64,000 bases of DNA from Pollutimonas sp035515055 (GTDB taxonomy: Bacteria; Pseudomonadota; Gammaproteobacteria; Burkholderiales; Burkholderiaceae_B). The notes beneath the pieces were generated by a model. The model was not told the DNA's origin, ran no database searches, and worked only from the letters and a program-made list of their open reading frames with translations. Position 1 is the first letter of the stretch; every line of letters starts with the position of its first letter. The stretch is taken from contig DATJBV010000030.1 in the NCBI GenBank assembly GCA_035515055.1, positions 1-64,000 of the forward strand. The letters run 5' to 3'. Made by a program: the position numbers and the translations under genes. Shown here one piece after another: positions 25,943 to 34,656 of the stretch.

Positions 25943-26851
25943 GTCGACTGCCTGCGCCGACACATTGGGGGCCAGGCAGTCAATGACATGACGCTCCGGT
26001 TCCGACCGCAGCCACGTCAGTTGGCGCTTGCCTAGCTGCCGCGTGGCGGCGATGGCCTGTTCGATTGCCTGTTCGAGCGTGCAGGCCCCGTCCAGATAAT
26101 CCCATAATTGCCGGTAACCCACGCAGCGGACAGAAGGCAGGCCGGTGTGCAGGTCGCGCCTGGCATGCAGCGCCTGGACCTCCTGAACAAGCCCTTGTTC
26201 GATCATGGCCTGGTAGCGTTGCGCAATGCGCGCATGCAGAACCAGGCGGTCCGAGGGCTCGAGGCTCACCGTCACGAACTCCACGTCCTTGTTCGCTTGC
26301 GGGCGCGCGTCGGTCAGCCAGCTCGACATCGGCCTGCCGCTGATCCGGTATATCTCGAGCGCGCGCTGTATACGCTGACTGTCGTTTGGAGCCAATCTGC
26401 GGGCTGTCTCGGGGTCCACCTCCGCCAGCCGGCGGTACATTCCCGGCCAGCCTTGTGCTTGGGCTTCTTCGTCGATCTGGGCGCGGATGGACGGATTGGC
26501 GGCTGGCAGGCTATTGAGCCCCTCACGCAACGCCTTGTAGTACAGCATGGTGCCGCCGCACAGCACGGGGATATTGCCGCGCGAATGAATGTCGGCGATG
26601 AGAGCGCCGGCATCGTCATGAAATTCCGCCGCCGAGTAGCTTTGTGCCGGATCACGGATGTCGAGCAGGTGGTGCGCCGTCGCTGCGCGTTCCGCGGGCG
26701 AGGGCTTGGCTGTGCCTATGTTCATGCCGCGATAAATGGTGGCCGAATCCATGATGATCAGTTCGATGGGCCATCGCCGGGCAAGCGCGAGGGTCGTGGC
26801 GCTTTTTCCGGAGGCTGTCGGGCCGGTAAGGCAAATAACAGGCGTCTTCAT
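25919..26851 (-). CDS. miaA: MiaA, tRNA dimethylallyltransferase
   Basis: Prenylates A37 of tRNAs that read codons starting with U. I start at ATG 26851 (MKTPVICLTGPTASGKS), four bases overlapping the mutL stop (ATGA), giving 310 residues; a further 24 residues upstream would lie inside mutL. The P-loop GPTASGKSATT, the block IIMDSATIYRGMNIGTAKPS, HHLLDIRDPAQSYSAAEF and VLCGGTMLYYKALREGL are the standard family blocks. The mutL-miaA order is common in proteobacteria. Confidence 0.97.
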   Translation of the reverse strand: MKTPVICLTGPTASGKSATTLALARRWPIELIIMDSATIYRGMNIGTAKPSPAERAATAHHLLDIRDPAQSYSAAEFHDDAGALIADIHSRGNIPVLCGGTMLYYKALREGLNSLPAANPSIRAQIDEEAQAQGWPGMYRRLAEVDPETARRLAPNDSQRIQRALEIYRISGRPMSSWLTDARPQANKDVEFVTVSLEPSDRLVLHARIAQRYQAMIEQGLVQEVQALHARRDLHTGLPSVRCVGYRQLWDYLDGACTLEQAIEQAIAATRQLGKRQLTWLRSEPERHVIDCLAPNVSAQAVDLMARYWP

Positions 26852-28692
26852 TGGCCGCGCATGAACATCTTGTCGAGGTCGCCCAGCCGCCATTGCACCC
26901 ACGTGGGCCGACCATGATTGCATTGATCGGCGCGTTCCGTTCGCTCCATCTGGCGCAATAGACCGTTCATTTCGTCCAGCGTCAGGCGCCGGTTGGCACG
27001 CACCGAACCATGGCAGGCCATGGTCGAGAGCAGTTCGTTGCGCTGCTCCGTGAGGCGCGGCGACGTGCCCACTCCCGCCAAGTCGCGCAATACCCCGCGC
27101 GCAAGCGACTCGATGTCGCCACTTGACAGCAATGCAGGGACGGCGCGCACCATGACGCTGCCCGGGCCGGCGGCGCGCAAGGTGAGGCCCAGATCGGCCA
27201 ATGTGGCGGCGTGTTCGTCGATGAGCGCTATGTCTTTCTCGGACGTATTGAACACGACAGGCACCAGGAGTTCTTGACTGGGCAGGCGTTCACCGTCCAT
27301 GGCTGTTTTCAACTGCTCATAGACGACGCGCTCATGTGCGGCGTGCATGTCGACGATGACCAGGCCATGGCGGTTTTGGGCAAGGATATAAATCCCGTGG
27401 AGCTGGCCCAGGGCCATGCCCAGAGGGAATGCGTCGTGTTCCTGTGTGTATTGAGGATCTTGCGTGTTGGTGATTTGCGGTTCGAGCGGACGATAAAAAG
27501 ATGGCCAATTGACTTCCTGCCCCTGGACCGGCTCGCGTAACGCGAAGGCATGTTGTGCTTGCCATGCGGGAAGGCGGGGCACCCCGGCAGGAGAGAAACG
27601 CTGGTCTTCAGCTGTGGCCATGCCGGGCATTGCTACGCCGGGCGCGGCGACGCCCGACGCGTTCTCGACGATGCCGACGCCCGGCGTACCGGCCGCCGCG
27701 TCCCCGCCCAGCGTCGCCAACGTCTGCTGGAGAGCTTGGGATACAAAACGGTGGACGGCGCCGCTGTCGCGAAAACGAACTTCGTGCTTGGCTGGATGCA
27801 CGTTGACGTCCACGCCTGCCGGGTCCACCGAAAGAAACAAGACATACGCCGGCTGGCGGTCGCCATGCAGCACGTCGGCATAGGCCTGGCGGATGGCATG
27901 CGCGACCGTGCGGTCTTTGACGTAGCGGCCGTTGACGTACAAATATTGCTGGTCGGCGCGACTGCGGGCATAGGTGGGGCGTGTAATGACGCCGCGCAGC
28001 GCGATCAGGCCATGTTCGTGCGCCACCTCGAGGCCTTGGGCCACAAATTCCGGTCCCAAGACATCGCGAACCCGTTGCCCCATGCCCGCTGCGCGCCACT
28101 GACGCTGCGGCTTTTCGTTGTGAAAGAGGCGGAAGGCAACAGCAGGCTGTGCGAGAGCCACGCGTTCCATCGCGTCGACACAGTGGCCGTATTCAGTGGC
28201 TTCCGCACGAAGAAATTTGCGCCGCGCAGGAACGTCGTCGAATAGTTGGCGTACGTCGATAGTTGTACCGACGGACCCGGACGCCGCAACCGGTTGGCTA
28301 TCGTTTGATGCAATCTGCCATGCGTGAGGCGCATTTGACGTTCGCGAGGTAAGGGTCAGTCGGGCGACCGACGCCACCGATGCCAGCGCCTCTCCGCGAA
28401 AGCCCATGGAGCTGACGGACTCCAATTCATCTAATGACAAAATTTTATTTGTGGCGTGCCGGGTGAGCGCCAGGCCTAGTTCGGATGGCGGGATCCCGCA
28501 TCCGTCATCGCTGACGGCAATGCGTCGTATTCCGCCGCCGTCTAGGCGCACCTCGATTGTGCGCGCGCCAGCATCGACGGCATTCTCCAGCAATTCTTTC
28601 AGGACGGACGCGGGGCGCTCGATGACCTCCCCAGCAGCGATTTGGCTGATCAATAGGTCGGGCAAAGGTGCGATGGAGCGGCGTTCCGTCAT
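26848..28692 (-). CDS. mutL: MutL, DNA mismatch repair protein
   Basis: Links mismatch recognition by MutS to strand incision. The 614-residue protein has the GHKL ATPase motifs ELLENAVDAGA (near residue 35), DDGCGI and GFRGEALASVASVA, then a ~130-residue Ala/Gly/Pro-rich linker and a dimerisation domain. In the C-terminal domain the sequence DMHAAHERVVYE fits the DxHAx2Ex4E endonuclease motif found in MutL proteins of bacteria that lack MutH, with Met at the Gln position. It is therefore likely to nick DNA itself; the inference depends on the rest of the zinc site (ACHGSVRANRRLT, GRPTWVQWRL), which looks intact. miaA is coupled downstream. Confidence 0.96.
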   Translation of the reverse strand: MTERRSIAPLPDLLISQIAAGEVIERPASVLKELLENAVDAGARTIEVRLDGGGIRRIAVSDDGCGIPPSELGLALTRHATNKILSLDELESVSSMGFRGEALASVASVARLTLTSRTSNAPHAWQIASNDSQPVAASGSVGTTIDVRQLFDDVPARRKFLRAEATEYGHCVDAMERVALAQPAVAFRLFHNEKPQRQWRAAGMGQRVRDVLGPEFVAQGLEVAHEHGLIALRGVITRPTYARSRADQQYLYVNGRYVKDRTVAHAIRQAYADVLHGDRQPAYVLFLSVDPAGVDVNVHPAKHEVRFRDSGAVHRFVSQALQQTLATLGGDAAAGTPGVGIVENASGVAAPGVAMPGMATAEDQRFSPAGVPRLPAWQAQHAFALREPVQGQEVNWPSFYRPLEPQITNTQDPQYTQEHDAFPLGMALGQLHGIYILAQNRHGLVIVDMHAAHERVVYEQLKTAMDGERLPSQELLVPVVFNTSEKDIALIDEHAATLADLGLTLRAAGPGSVMVRAVPALLSSGDIESLARGVLRDLAGVGTSPRLTEQRNELLSTMACHGSVRANRRLTLDEMNGLLRQMERTERADQCNHGRPTWVQWRLGDLDKMFMRGQ

Positions 28693-28813
28693 GGGGTATT
28701 TCCAATGGATCCACGGTGTACAGTGTTTGATTTTAGCTGTTCGGCGCCGCGCGTCCTTTTGCTGGCGGCACGAACAGGCTATATTGCCTTATCTTTTTTT
28801 TTGGTTCTTCGAT

Positions 28814-29455
28814 ATGCTCGATATTCTCAACATGATTCTCCACATCGACCAGTTCCTGGGCGCATGGGTGGCGCAATATGGCGAGTGGATTTATCTTGTG
28901 CTGTTTCTGATCATCTTCGGAGAAACCGGCCTGGTCGTCCTGCCGTTTCTACCTGGCGATTCACTGTTATTCATTGCCGGGGCATTCGGCGCCTCCGGCT
29001 TGCTCAATCCGGTTCTGCTGTCAGTCTTGTTAATCATTGCGGCGGTTTTGGGCAATACCGTCAACTACGCTATCGGCCGGTATATTGGCCCCCGTGTCTT
29101 CACCAAAAATTACCGTTTTCTCGATCGCCAGGCCCTGATCAAGACGCACGTGTTCTATGAAAAGCACGGCGGCAAAACCATTATTCTGTCACGCTTCCTG
29201 CCGATTTTTCGCACGTTTGCGCCCTTCGTCGCGGGCGTGGCCAGCATGAATATCGTGCGCTTTCAGCTCTTCAATATCACGGGGGCCGTGCTGTGGGTCG
29301 GCAGCCTTGTCACGCTAGGTTATTTCTTCGGCAACGTGCCCATCATCAAGGAGCACCTGAATACCATCGTGCTGATCGGTATAGGCGCGGCAGCCGTGCC
29401 GGTCGTGCTGGGTGGCTTATGGAAACTGCTCAAGAAGAAGTCCCACGCCTCTTGA
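28814..29455 (+). CDS. DedA-family inner-membrane protein
   Basis: The 213-residue protein starts at ATG 28814 (MLDILNMILHIDQFL). Family blocks are FGETGLVVLPFLPGDSLLF, GNTVNYAIGRYIG, FYEKHGGKTIILSRFLPIFR and the re-entrant segment FAPFVAGVASMNIVRFQLFN. DedA proteins are membrane proteins linked to membrane homeostasis, with some members acting as undecaprenyl-phosphate or lipid flippases; which role applies here cannot be read. A run of T (28793-28804) lies a little upstream. It stands between divergent mutL and convergent amiC. Confidence 0.9.
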   Translation: MLDILNMILHIDQFLGAWVAQYGEWIYLVLFLIIFGETGLVVLPFLPGDSLLFIAGAFGASGLLNPVLLSVLLIIAAVLGNTVNYAIGRYIGPRVFTKNYRFLDRQALIKTHVFYEKHGGKTIILSRFLPIFRTFAPFVAGVASMNIVRFQLFNITGAVLWVGSLVTLGYFFGNVPIIKEHLNTIVLIGIGAAAVPVVLGGLWKLLKKKSHAS

Positions 29456-29470
29456 CGCGCGATGCGTCTT

Positions 29471-30829
29471 TCAGGTTCGCCGCGCCAGCGCGGGACTGGA
29501 CGAAAAGTAATCGTTGATGCCGCTGAGCATGGCCTGTGCAATGCGGTCCTGATGTTTCGGGCTGCGTAACAGGCGTTCTTCTTCCGGGTTGCTGATAAAC
29601 GCCGTCTCGACCAGTATTGACGGAATGTCCGGGGCTTTCAAGACCGCAAAGCCGGCACGCTCCACGCTATTCTTATGCAAGCGGCTGATCTTGCCGATCT
29701 CGCCCAGCACCCGATCGCCTACGCGCATCGAGTCGTTTATCTGGGCGGCGGTCGACAGGTCAAGCAATACCTGCGCAACTTGTTTGTTGTGCGAACCCAG
29801 ATTAATGCCGCCGATAAGATCGGCATCGTTTTCGCGTTTGGCCATGATGCGCGCGGCGGAACTGGTGGCTCCTGTTTGAGACAGCGCGAAAACCGACGAT
29901 CCACGCGCACTTGGCTTGATCCAGGCGTCGGCGTGTATCGAGATGAATAAGTCGGCCTTGATCCGGCGGGCTTTCTGAACCCGGACCTGTAGGGGCACAA
30001 AGTAGTCGTTGTCGCGCGTGAGGTAGGCGCGTGTATTGGGCTGGGCATCGAGCAGTTTTTTCAGGCGCCGGGCAATGCTGAGCACGATGTCTTTTTCCAG
30101 GGTGCCGTTGCGTCCCACGGCGCCGGGGTCTTCGCCGCCGTGTCCCGGGTCGAGCGCCACCAGGATCGGACGCATTTTTTCGGAAGGCGTGACACTGGGC
30201 GGACCGGGGGGCGGGGCGGAGGGCTTGTTCGCCACCGGCGGCAGCTTTTGCCCCTGTACCGACGGAATCGGCGCCTCGGCCGGCGCGTTCTGCGCCAAGT
30301 CTTCAAGGACTTGCGCCAAAGGATCCGCATCTGAGCTGTCCATGATGGCTAGCAATGGATCCTGTGCTATTTTTGGATACAGGTCCAACACCAGGCGGTA
30401 TTTGTATTCCCCGACAGGCTTCAGCGTGAATACTTGCGGCGCAATGGGCTGTTTCAGATCCATGACGAGTCGGATGACGTCGGGCCGGTTCTGGGCCACA
30501 CGCACGGACTGGATGTAGGGGTCATTGGGCTTGACTTTCGAGACCAGTTCGTCGATGGCACGGCTCATGGTCAAGCCTTCGATATCGACGACCAACCTAT
30601 CCGGTCCCTCGAGCGTGAAGTGCTCCGCCTTGAGCTCACTATCCATTTCGAGCGTGACGCGGGTGTATTCGTCGGCCGGCCAGGTCCGGACGGCCACGAT
30701 AGTCCCGGCCTTGGCCTCGCGAGCCATGACGGGAAGAAGGAATAAGGTGCTGGCGCCCGCTAACAGTCGGCGCCGGGCGTGTCCGGCGGCTGATATGCCT
30801 GGAAGGTGGGATTCAGAGTCGTCAGCCAT
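29471..30829 (-). CDS. amiC: AmiC-type N-acetylmuramoyl-L-alanine amidase
   Basis: Periplasmic zinc amidase that cuts the stem peptide from MurNAc during septal splitting. The 452-residue protein begins with a Tat-type leader (HARRRLLAGASTLFLL, residues 17-32), then an AMIN domain (about 45-150, VRTWPADEYTRVTLEM to EYKYRLVLDLYP), a Pro-rich linker, and an Amidase_3 domain from about 215 (VALDPGHGGEDPGA). Zinc and catalytic residues lie in DPGHGGE, FISIHADAW and LVETAFISNPEEE. The tsaE-amiC order is common. Its N-terminal 70 bases overlap the end of tsaE, more than usual, but starting later would remove the Tat leader. Confidence 0.95.
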   Translation of the reverse strand: MADDSESHLPGISAAGHARRRLLAGASTLFLLPVMAREAKAGTIVAVRTWPADEYTRVTLEMDSELKAEHFTLEGPDRLVVDIEGLTMSRAIDELVSKVKPNDPYIQSVRVAQNRPDVIRLVMDLKQPIAPQVFTLKPVGEYKYRLVLDLYPKIAQDPLLAIMDSSDADPLAQVLEDLAQNAPAEAPIPSVQGQKLPPVANKPSAPPPGPPSVTPSEKMRPILVALDPGHGGEDPGAVGRNGTLEKDIVLSIARRLKKLLDAQPNTRAYLTRDNDYFVPLQVRVQKARRIKADLFISIHADAWIKPSARGSSVFALSQTGATSSAARIMAKRENDADLIGGINLGSHNKQVAQVLLDLSTAAQINDSMRVGDRVLGEIGKISRLHKNSVERAGFAVLKAPDIPSILVETAFISNPEEERLLRSPKHQDRIAQAMLSGINDYFSSSPALARRT

Positions 30830-31317
30830 GATGTTCCTTTTTTGCTATGAGCGGTCAGTCTGACGTGCCGCCCCGTCCCAGCGTATTCGAAGTCAATTTG
30901 CAGATCGGGTGGCGGCAATAATGACCCCGCATTTTCCGGCCACTCGATCAATACGACCGCTTTTTCCTGGAGTATATCGCGAAAACCCGCATCTACCCAC
31001 TCGCGGGAATTCTTAAATCTATAAAAATCAAGATGATACAACTGCAAGTTAGAAAGATTATAGCTTTCTACCAATGCGTAGCTAGGGCTTTTGATTCTTC
31101 CTGCGACGCCGCAAGCGCGCAACAAGGCGCGTGCGAAGCTGGTTTTTCCGGCCCCGAGGTCGCCGCGCAAATGTATACGGCCCCCGACTTGGCTGGATTC
31201 CATCGCGGGATGGGTGCCCGCCAGCATGGGCGCCAATTGCTGCGCCAGGGCTATCGTGGCGTCTTCGTCAGGCAAATACAGTTCTTTGTGCGTCAAGGTT
31301 GGCCGCCGTGTGTTCAT
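30760..31317 (-). CDS. tsaE: TsaE, tRNA threonylcarbamoyladenosine biosynthesis ATPase
   Basis: ATPase partner of TsaB-TsaD in forming t6A37 on ANN-decoding tRNAs. The 185-residue protein has the Walker A RGDLGAGKTSFARALL, SPSYALVESYNL, LYHLDFYRF and the block VVLIEWPENAGSLLP. The C-terminal ~30 residues are longer than in most TsaE proteins and are exactly the part that overlaps amiC by 70 bases. The ATG overlaps the stop of the AEC carrier gene by four bases, so translation is coupled from both neighbours. Confidence 0.94.
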   Translation of the reverse strand: MNTRRPTLTHKELYLPDEDATIALAQQLAPMLAGTHPAMESSQVGGRIHLRGDLGAGKTSFARALLRACGVAGRIKSPSYALVESYNLSNLQLYHLDFYRFKNSREWVDAGFRDILQEKAVVLIEWPENAGSLLPPPDLQIDFEYAGTGRHVRLTAHSKKGTSWLTTLNPTFQAYQPPDTPGADC

Positions 31318-32216
31318 TGAATGCCGGGACTGACCGTAAGCCAGAAGGGCAGCGTAATGGCAGACAAGAGTGTGCCAACAGACATTGTGACAGCAACCAG
31401 CGGTCCGTTACCGCCCATGCGGGCCGCCAACACATGAGCTGAAGAAGCGGTCGGCAAGGCGCTAAAAAGCAACAGCATTTGGCGCTCGACGGGTGGCAGG
31501 CTCAAGTACCAACCTATGAAAATGGCCGCGACGGGCATGACCATAAGGCGCAGCGCAATGATCCAGGTCATGAGCTTTACCGAGCCTTTGCCTCCTTTAA
31601 GCGACAACGTGGCGCCGACGCACATCAGCCCGATCGCGATGGCGCATGCGCCCAATCGCTCTAAAGTGATGTCGACGGGCTTGGGGATAGGTACCGCAAG
31701 AATGTTGCATATCAGCGCCAATACGGTGGCGATCACGAATGGATTACGCGCGATCTCCTTGAACACCTTGCCGCCATTTTGCCGCGCCAACGCATGCACG
31801 GCGGCCATATTGGAGAGAGGAACGGCAAATCCGACCAGAACAGCCATAGTTGTAATGCCCGCGGATCCAGCCAGGCTGCCGGCCAGAGACAATCCAATAT
31901 ACGTATTGAACCGGAAGCCGCATTGCGCCACCGAAGCGTGTGCGACCGGGTCGGGGCGCAGGACAGGAACCGCCAGCCACGCCATGGCTATGCCGAACGC
32001 CAGCATGGCGATCGTTGCCTGCAAAAGCGTGTAGGTTTCCGACGGGCTTAGGGGCGTCTGGGTAATTGAATGAAAGAGCAGGGCCGGAAACAGGATGAAG
32101 TAGACGAGTTGTTCGGCGCCACGAAAGAATTCCACGGGGAAGCGGAACTTATGGAACAGAATCCATCCTAGTGCGATCAGCAGGAAGTCGGGTAAGACAA
32201 TTAGGATGACTGACAT
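31314..32216 (-). CDS. AEC (auxin efflux carrier) family transporter
   Basis: The 300-residue membrane protein has about ten hydrophobic segments in two repeats. Recognisable AEC features are LPDFLLIALGWILFHKF at the start, QCGFRFNTYIGLSLAGSLAG in the middle, GACAIAIGLMCVGATLSLKGG, and the late LFSALPTASSAHVLAARMGG. Bacterial members export or import small organic acids such as malate or malonate; the substrate here is unknown. Its stop overlaps the ATG of tsaE, so it heads the AEC-tsaE-amiC transcript. The divergent Bug receptor gene begins 129 bases away, but no shared role is evident. Confidence 0.88.
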   Translation of the reverse strand: MSVILIVLPDFLLIALGWILFHKFRFPVEFFRGAEQLVYFILFPALLFHSITQTPLSPSETYTLLQATIAMLAFGIAMAWLAVPVLRPDPVAHASVAQCGFRFNTYIGLSLAGSLAGSAGITTMAVLVGFAVPLSNMAAVHALARQNGGKVFKEIARNPFVIATVLALICNILAVPIPKPVDITLERLGACAIAIGLMCVGATLSLKGGKGSVKLMTWIIALRLMVMPVAAIFIGWYLSLPPVERQMLLLFSALPTASSAHVLAARMGGNGPLVAVTMSVGTLLSAITLPFWLTVSPGIQ

Positions 32217-32345
32217 TAAGCAACAAAAGCTGAAGAGGATTGCTATTTTAAACCGATGCGCACTCGCCCCGATTTGTTTACTGGTATTCTGCGTGCTGCA
32301 GTATTCGGTAACATGAAAAACAAAACTACACAGAGAGACTTATAC

Positions 32346-33332
32346 ATGGCTGAACTTAAACAAAAAATCGCATTGGCCGCCGTGGCCGCATTCGTTGCAT
32401 CGCCCTTGGCCATTAACGCGGCTGCCGCTGCCGGCTATCCGGAACAAGCAATCCGTGTGATCGTGCCTTTCGCGCCAGGCGGATCCACCGACATCGTCGC
32501 GCGCATCGTCACCCAGCGCATGGCGCAAGAGCTCGGGCAGTCCATGGTAGTGGAGAACAAGGGCGGCGCCGGCGGCGCTATCGGCGCGGCGGAAGCGGCC
32601 CGCGCCAAGCCGGACGGCTACATCTTGTCGGTGGCAACCGTGTCCACCATGGCCGTCAATCCGGCATGCCGCAAAGATCTTCCCTACAATCCTCTCACCG
32701 ATTTCGTTCCCATAACGAATTTTGCCAACCTGCCCAACGTTATCGTCGTCAACCCCAAGTTCCCCGCGCAGGACTTCAAGGGATTCGTGCAGGCACTCAA
32801 GGCAGAGCCCTTCAAGCACTCGTACGGCAGTTCCGGCACGTGCTCGATCAACCACTTATTTGGCGAAGCGTTCAAGCATGCAACGGGTACGCAAATCGTC
32901 CATGTGCCGTATAAAGGATCAGGCCCAGCGGTCGTCGATACGGTTGGCGGCCAAGTAGGCGTGTTGTTCGATAACTTGCCATCGTCCATGGCACAGATCG
33001 TGGCGGGCAATCTGCGCGCCATCGCCATTGCCGGTCCCGCGCGCGTCACCGCACTGAAAGATGTGCCTACACTCGCCGAACTCGGCTTTCCTCAATTGAA
33101 CTCGCCCGCTTGGTATGGCCTGCTGGCTCCCAAAGGAACACCCCCTGACATCGTCAAGAAATTGCACGACGCCGCTGTTGTTGCATTGAAAGACCCCAGC
33201 GTCATTCAAGCGCTTGAAAAGCAGGGTGCCACCCCATCGGGCAATACACCGGAAGAATTCGCGAAAGAAATCAAAGAGCAGTTCGATCGTGCCAAAGTGG
33301 TTGTGGGGCAAGACAACTTCAAGCTAGACTAA
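32346..33332 (+). CDS. Bug/TctC-family periplasmic solute receptor (tandem copy 1)
   Basis: Tripartite tricarboxylate transporter-type receptor, 328 residues from ATG 32346, behind an AGAGAG ribosome site. A Sec signal peptide (residues 1-28, ending AAAAA) precedes the mature start YPEQAIRVIVPFAPGGSTDIV, which is the Bug carboxylate-binding N-terminus. Other Bug blocks are VVENKGGAGGAIGAAEAARAKPDGY and VPYKGSGPAVVD. Bug proteins usually bind carboxylates; the ligand is unknown. No membrane TctA/TctB genes are in the window, so it is an orphan receptor. It is followed 96 bases later by a close paralogue. Confidence 0.9.
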   Translation: MAELKQKIALAAVAAFVASPLAINAAAAAGYPEQAIRVIVPFAPGGSTDIVARIVTQRMAQELGQSMVVENKGGAGGAIGAAEAARAKPDGYILSVATVSTMAVNPACRKDLPYNPLTDFVPITNFANLPNVIVVNPKFPAQDFKGFVQALKAEPFKHSYGSSGTCSINHLFGEAFKHATGTQIVHVPYKGSGPAVVDTVGGQVGVLFDNLPSSMAQIVAGNLRAIAIAGPARVTALKDVPTLAELGFPQLNSPAWYGLLAPKGTPPDIVKKLHDAAVVALKDPSVIQALEKQGATPSGNTPEEFAKEIKEQFDRAKVVVGQDNFKLD

Positions 33333-33428
33333 CTGACCGAAAAGGGGCCGATGACAGGCGGGACGGGGTAGCCAGGCTGTAAAATGTAGCGTGGTTTTTA
33401 TTATCAGACCTTTACAGAGAGATTCCAT

Positions 33429-34418
33429 ATGGCTCAAATACGACACAAATTTGCCGTTCTCGCGTTAAGCGCAGGCATGGCTTCGCTCTTTGGCGCAGCG
33501 GTAGCCACGGCGGCCGAATACCCCGAACAACCCATCCGCGTCATCGTGCCCTTTGCCCCGGGCGGCTCCACCGACATCGTCACGCGTATTGTCACGCAAC
33601 GCATGGGCCAGGAACTCGGCCAGACCATGGTCGTCGAAAACAAGGGTGGCGCAGGCGGTGCGATCGGTGCCGCGGAAGCCGCCCGTGCCAAGCCCGATGG
33701 TTATACGTTGTCCATCGCCTCGGTGTCCACGCTTGCCGTTCTTCCGGCCTGCCGTCCCACCGACTTGCCATACGATGCGTTGACCGATTTCGTGCCTGTC
33801 ACGAATTTCGCCAACGTGCCTAACGTTATCGAGGTCAACCCCAAATTCCCGGCAAAGGACTTCAAAGAGTTCGTCAAGGTGCTGAAAGCCAATCCGGGCA
33901 AATATTCTCATGGCAGCTCGGGCACATGCTCGGTGCTGCATTTGTTCGGCGAGGCGTTCAAGCTTGCTACACAGACCGATGCCGTCCACATCCCCTACAA
34001 GGGATCGGGCCCAGCGGTGACCGATGCCGTTGGCGGCCAAATCGAAATCCTGTTCGACAATCTGCCGTCGTCCATGAGCCAGATCCAGGCCGGCAATCTG
34101 CGGCCGCTGGCCGTGGCATGGCCAACACGTCTTGAAAGCTTGAAAGATGTGCCGACACTTGCGGAAGAAGGTTATCCGCAGTTGAACCAGCCAGCGTGGT
34201 ACGGCTTGCTGGCGCCCAAGGGCACATCGCCTGAAATCGTCAAGAAGTTGCACGCTGCCGCAGTGGTTGCCTTGAAGGACCCCAAGGTAATCGAAGCGCT
34301 TGAAAAGCAAGGCGCGGTACCGTCGGGCAATACGCCCGAGGAATTCGGCAAGGAAATCAAGACGCAATACGACTGGGCAAAAGATGTCGTCGCCAAGGGC
34401 AAAATCGTGCTTGAATAA
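33429..34418 (+). CDS. Bug/TctC-family periplasmic solute receptor (tandem copy 2)
   Basis: A 329-residue receptor starting at ATG 33429 behind AGAGAG, with a signal peptide ending near ATAAEYPEQ. Over the mature region it is about three-quarters identical, by eye, to the gene immediately upstream, including VVENKGGAGGAIGAAEAARAKPDGY (longer run shared), HLFGEAFK, and PEEF/EALEKQG near the end. The differences are concentrated in substrate-facing stretches such as LAVAWPTRLESLKD versus IAIAGPARVTALKD, so the two may bind different ligands. This points to a local duplication followed by divergence. A strong hairpin follows its stop. Confidence 0.9.
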   Translation: MAQIRHKFAVLALSAGMASLFGAAVATAAEYPEQPIRVIVPFAPGGSTDIVTRIVTQRMGQELGQTMVVENKGGAGGAIGAAEAARAKPDGYTLSIASVSTLAVLPACRPTDLPYDALTDFVPVTNFANVPNVIEVNPKFPAKDFKEFVKVLKANPGKYSHGSSGTCSVLHLFGEAFKLATQTDAVHIPYKGSGPAVTDAVGGQIEILFDNLPSSMSQIQAGNLRPLAVAWPTRLESLKDVPTLAEEGYPQLNQPAWYGLLAPKGTSPEIVKKLHAAAVVALKDPKVIEALEKQGAVPSGNTPEEFGKEIKTQYDWAKDVVAKGKIVLE

Positions 34419-34440
34419 GGCTTTACGGCTGTAACGAAAT

Positions 34441-34458
34441 CCGGGGCGCAAGCCCCGG
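34441..34458 (+). terminator. GC-rich hairpin after the second Bug gene
   Basis: CCGGGGC (34441-34447) pairs with GCCCCGG (34452-34458) around a GCAA tetraloop, and flanking CGAA/TTCG could extend the stem. It lies 22 bases after the stop. The T-tract is poor (TTCGCATTC), so it may act as a weak terminator or an mRNA 3' stabiliser. Confidence 0.55.
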
Positions 34459-34502
34459 TTCGCATTCTGGCCGACTGCTTTATAATTCCGCCTTGCTTCT
34501 AC

Positions 34503-34577
34503 GTCTCCATAGTTAAATGGATATAACTTTCCCCTCCTAAGGGAAGATTGCAGGTTCGATTCCTGCTGGAGACGCCA
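34503..34577 (+). tRNA. tRNA-Arg (anticodon CCU)
   Basis: A complete cloverleaf with encoded CCA. The acceptor stem is GTCTCCA (34503-34509) with TGGAGAC (34567-34573), then G and CCA (34575-34577). The anticodon stem TTCCC/GGGAA encloses loop CTCCTAA, giving anticodon CCT at 34536-34538, which reads AGG. GGTTCGATTCC forms the T-loop region. This is a minor arginine tRNA and lies between the tandem Bug genes and a small unrecognised gene. Confidence 0.95.
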
Positions 34578-34578
34578 T

Positions 34579-34637
34579 GCTTCTTGATTAAAATCATAGG
34601 AAGCAAGCTAATACCACTATAGTCTATGTGGTTTTTT
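34579..34637 (+). terminator. tRNA trailer hairpin and rho-independent terminator
   Basis: Two hairpins follow the tRNA. The first pairs GCTTC (34579-34583) with GAAGC (34600-34604), with inner TGATT/AATCA. The second pairs ACCAC (34613-34617) with GTGGT (34628-34632), plus inner ATA/TAT, and runs straight into six T residues (34632-34637). The second is a standard terminator. Confidence 0.8.
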
Positions 34638-34656
34638 GGCTTATCCCTCTCGCGCA

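Noticed and set aside
34560..34577. tRNA-Arg 3' end as an attachment site for a genomic island
   Set aside because: I found no second copy of the tRNA 3' end within the window and no integrase next to it; kept only as a question in the findings.
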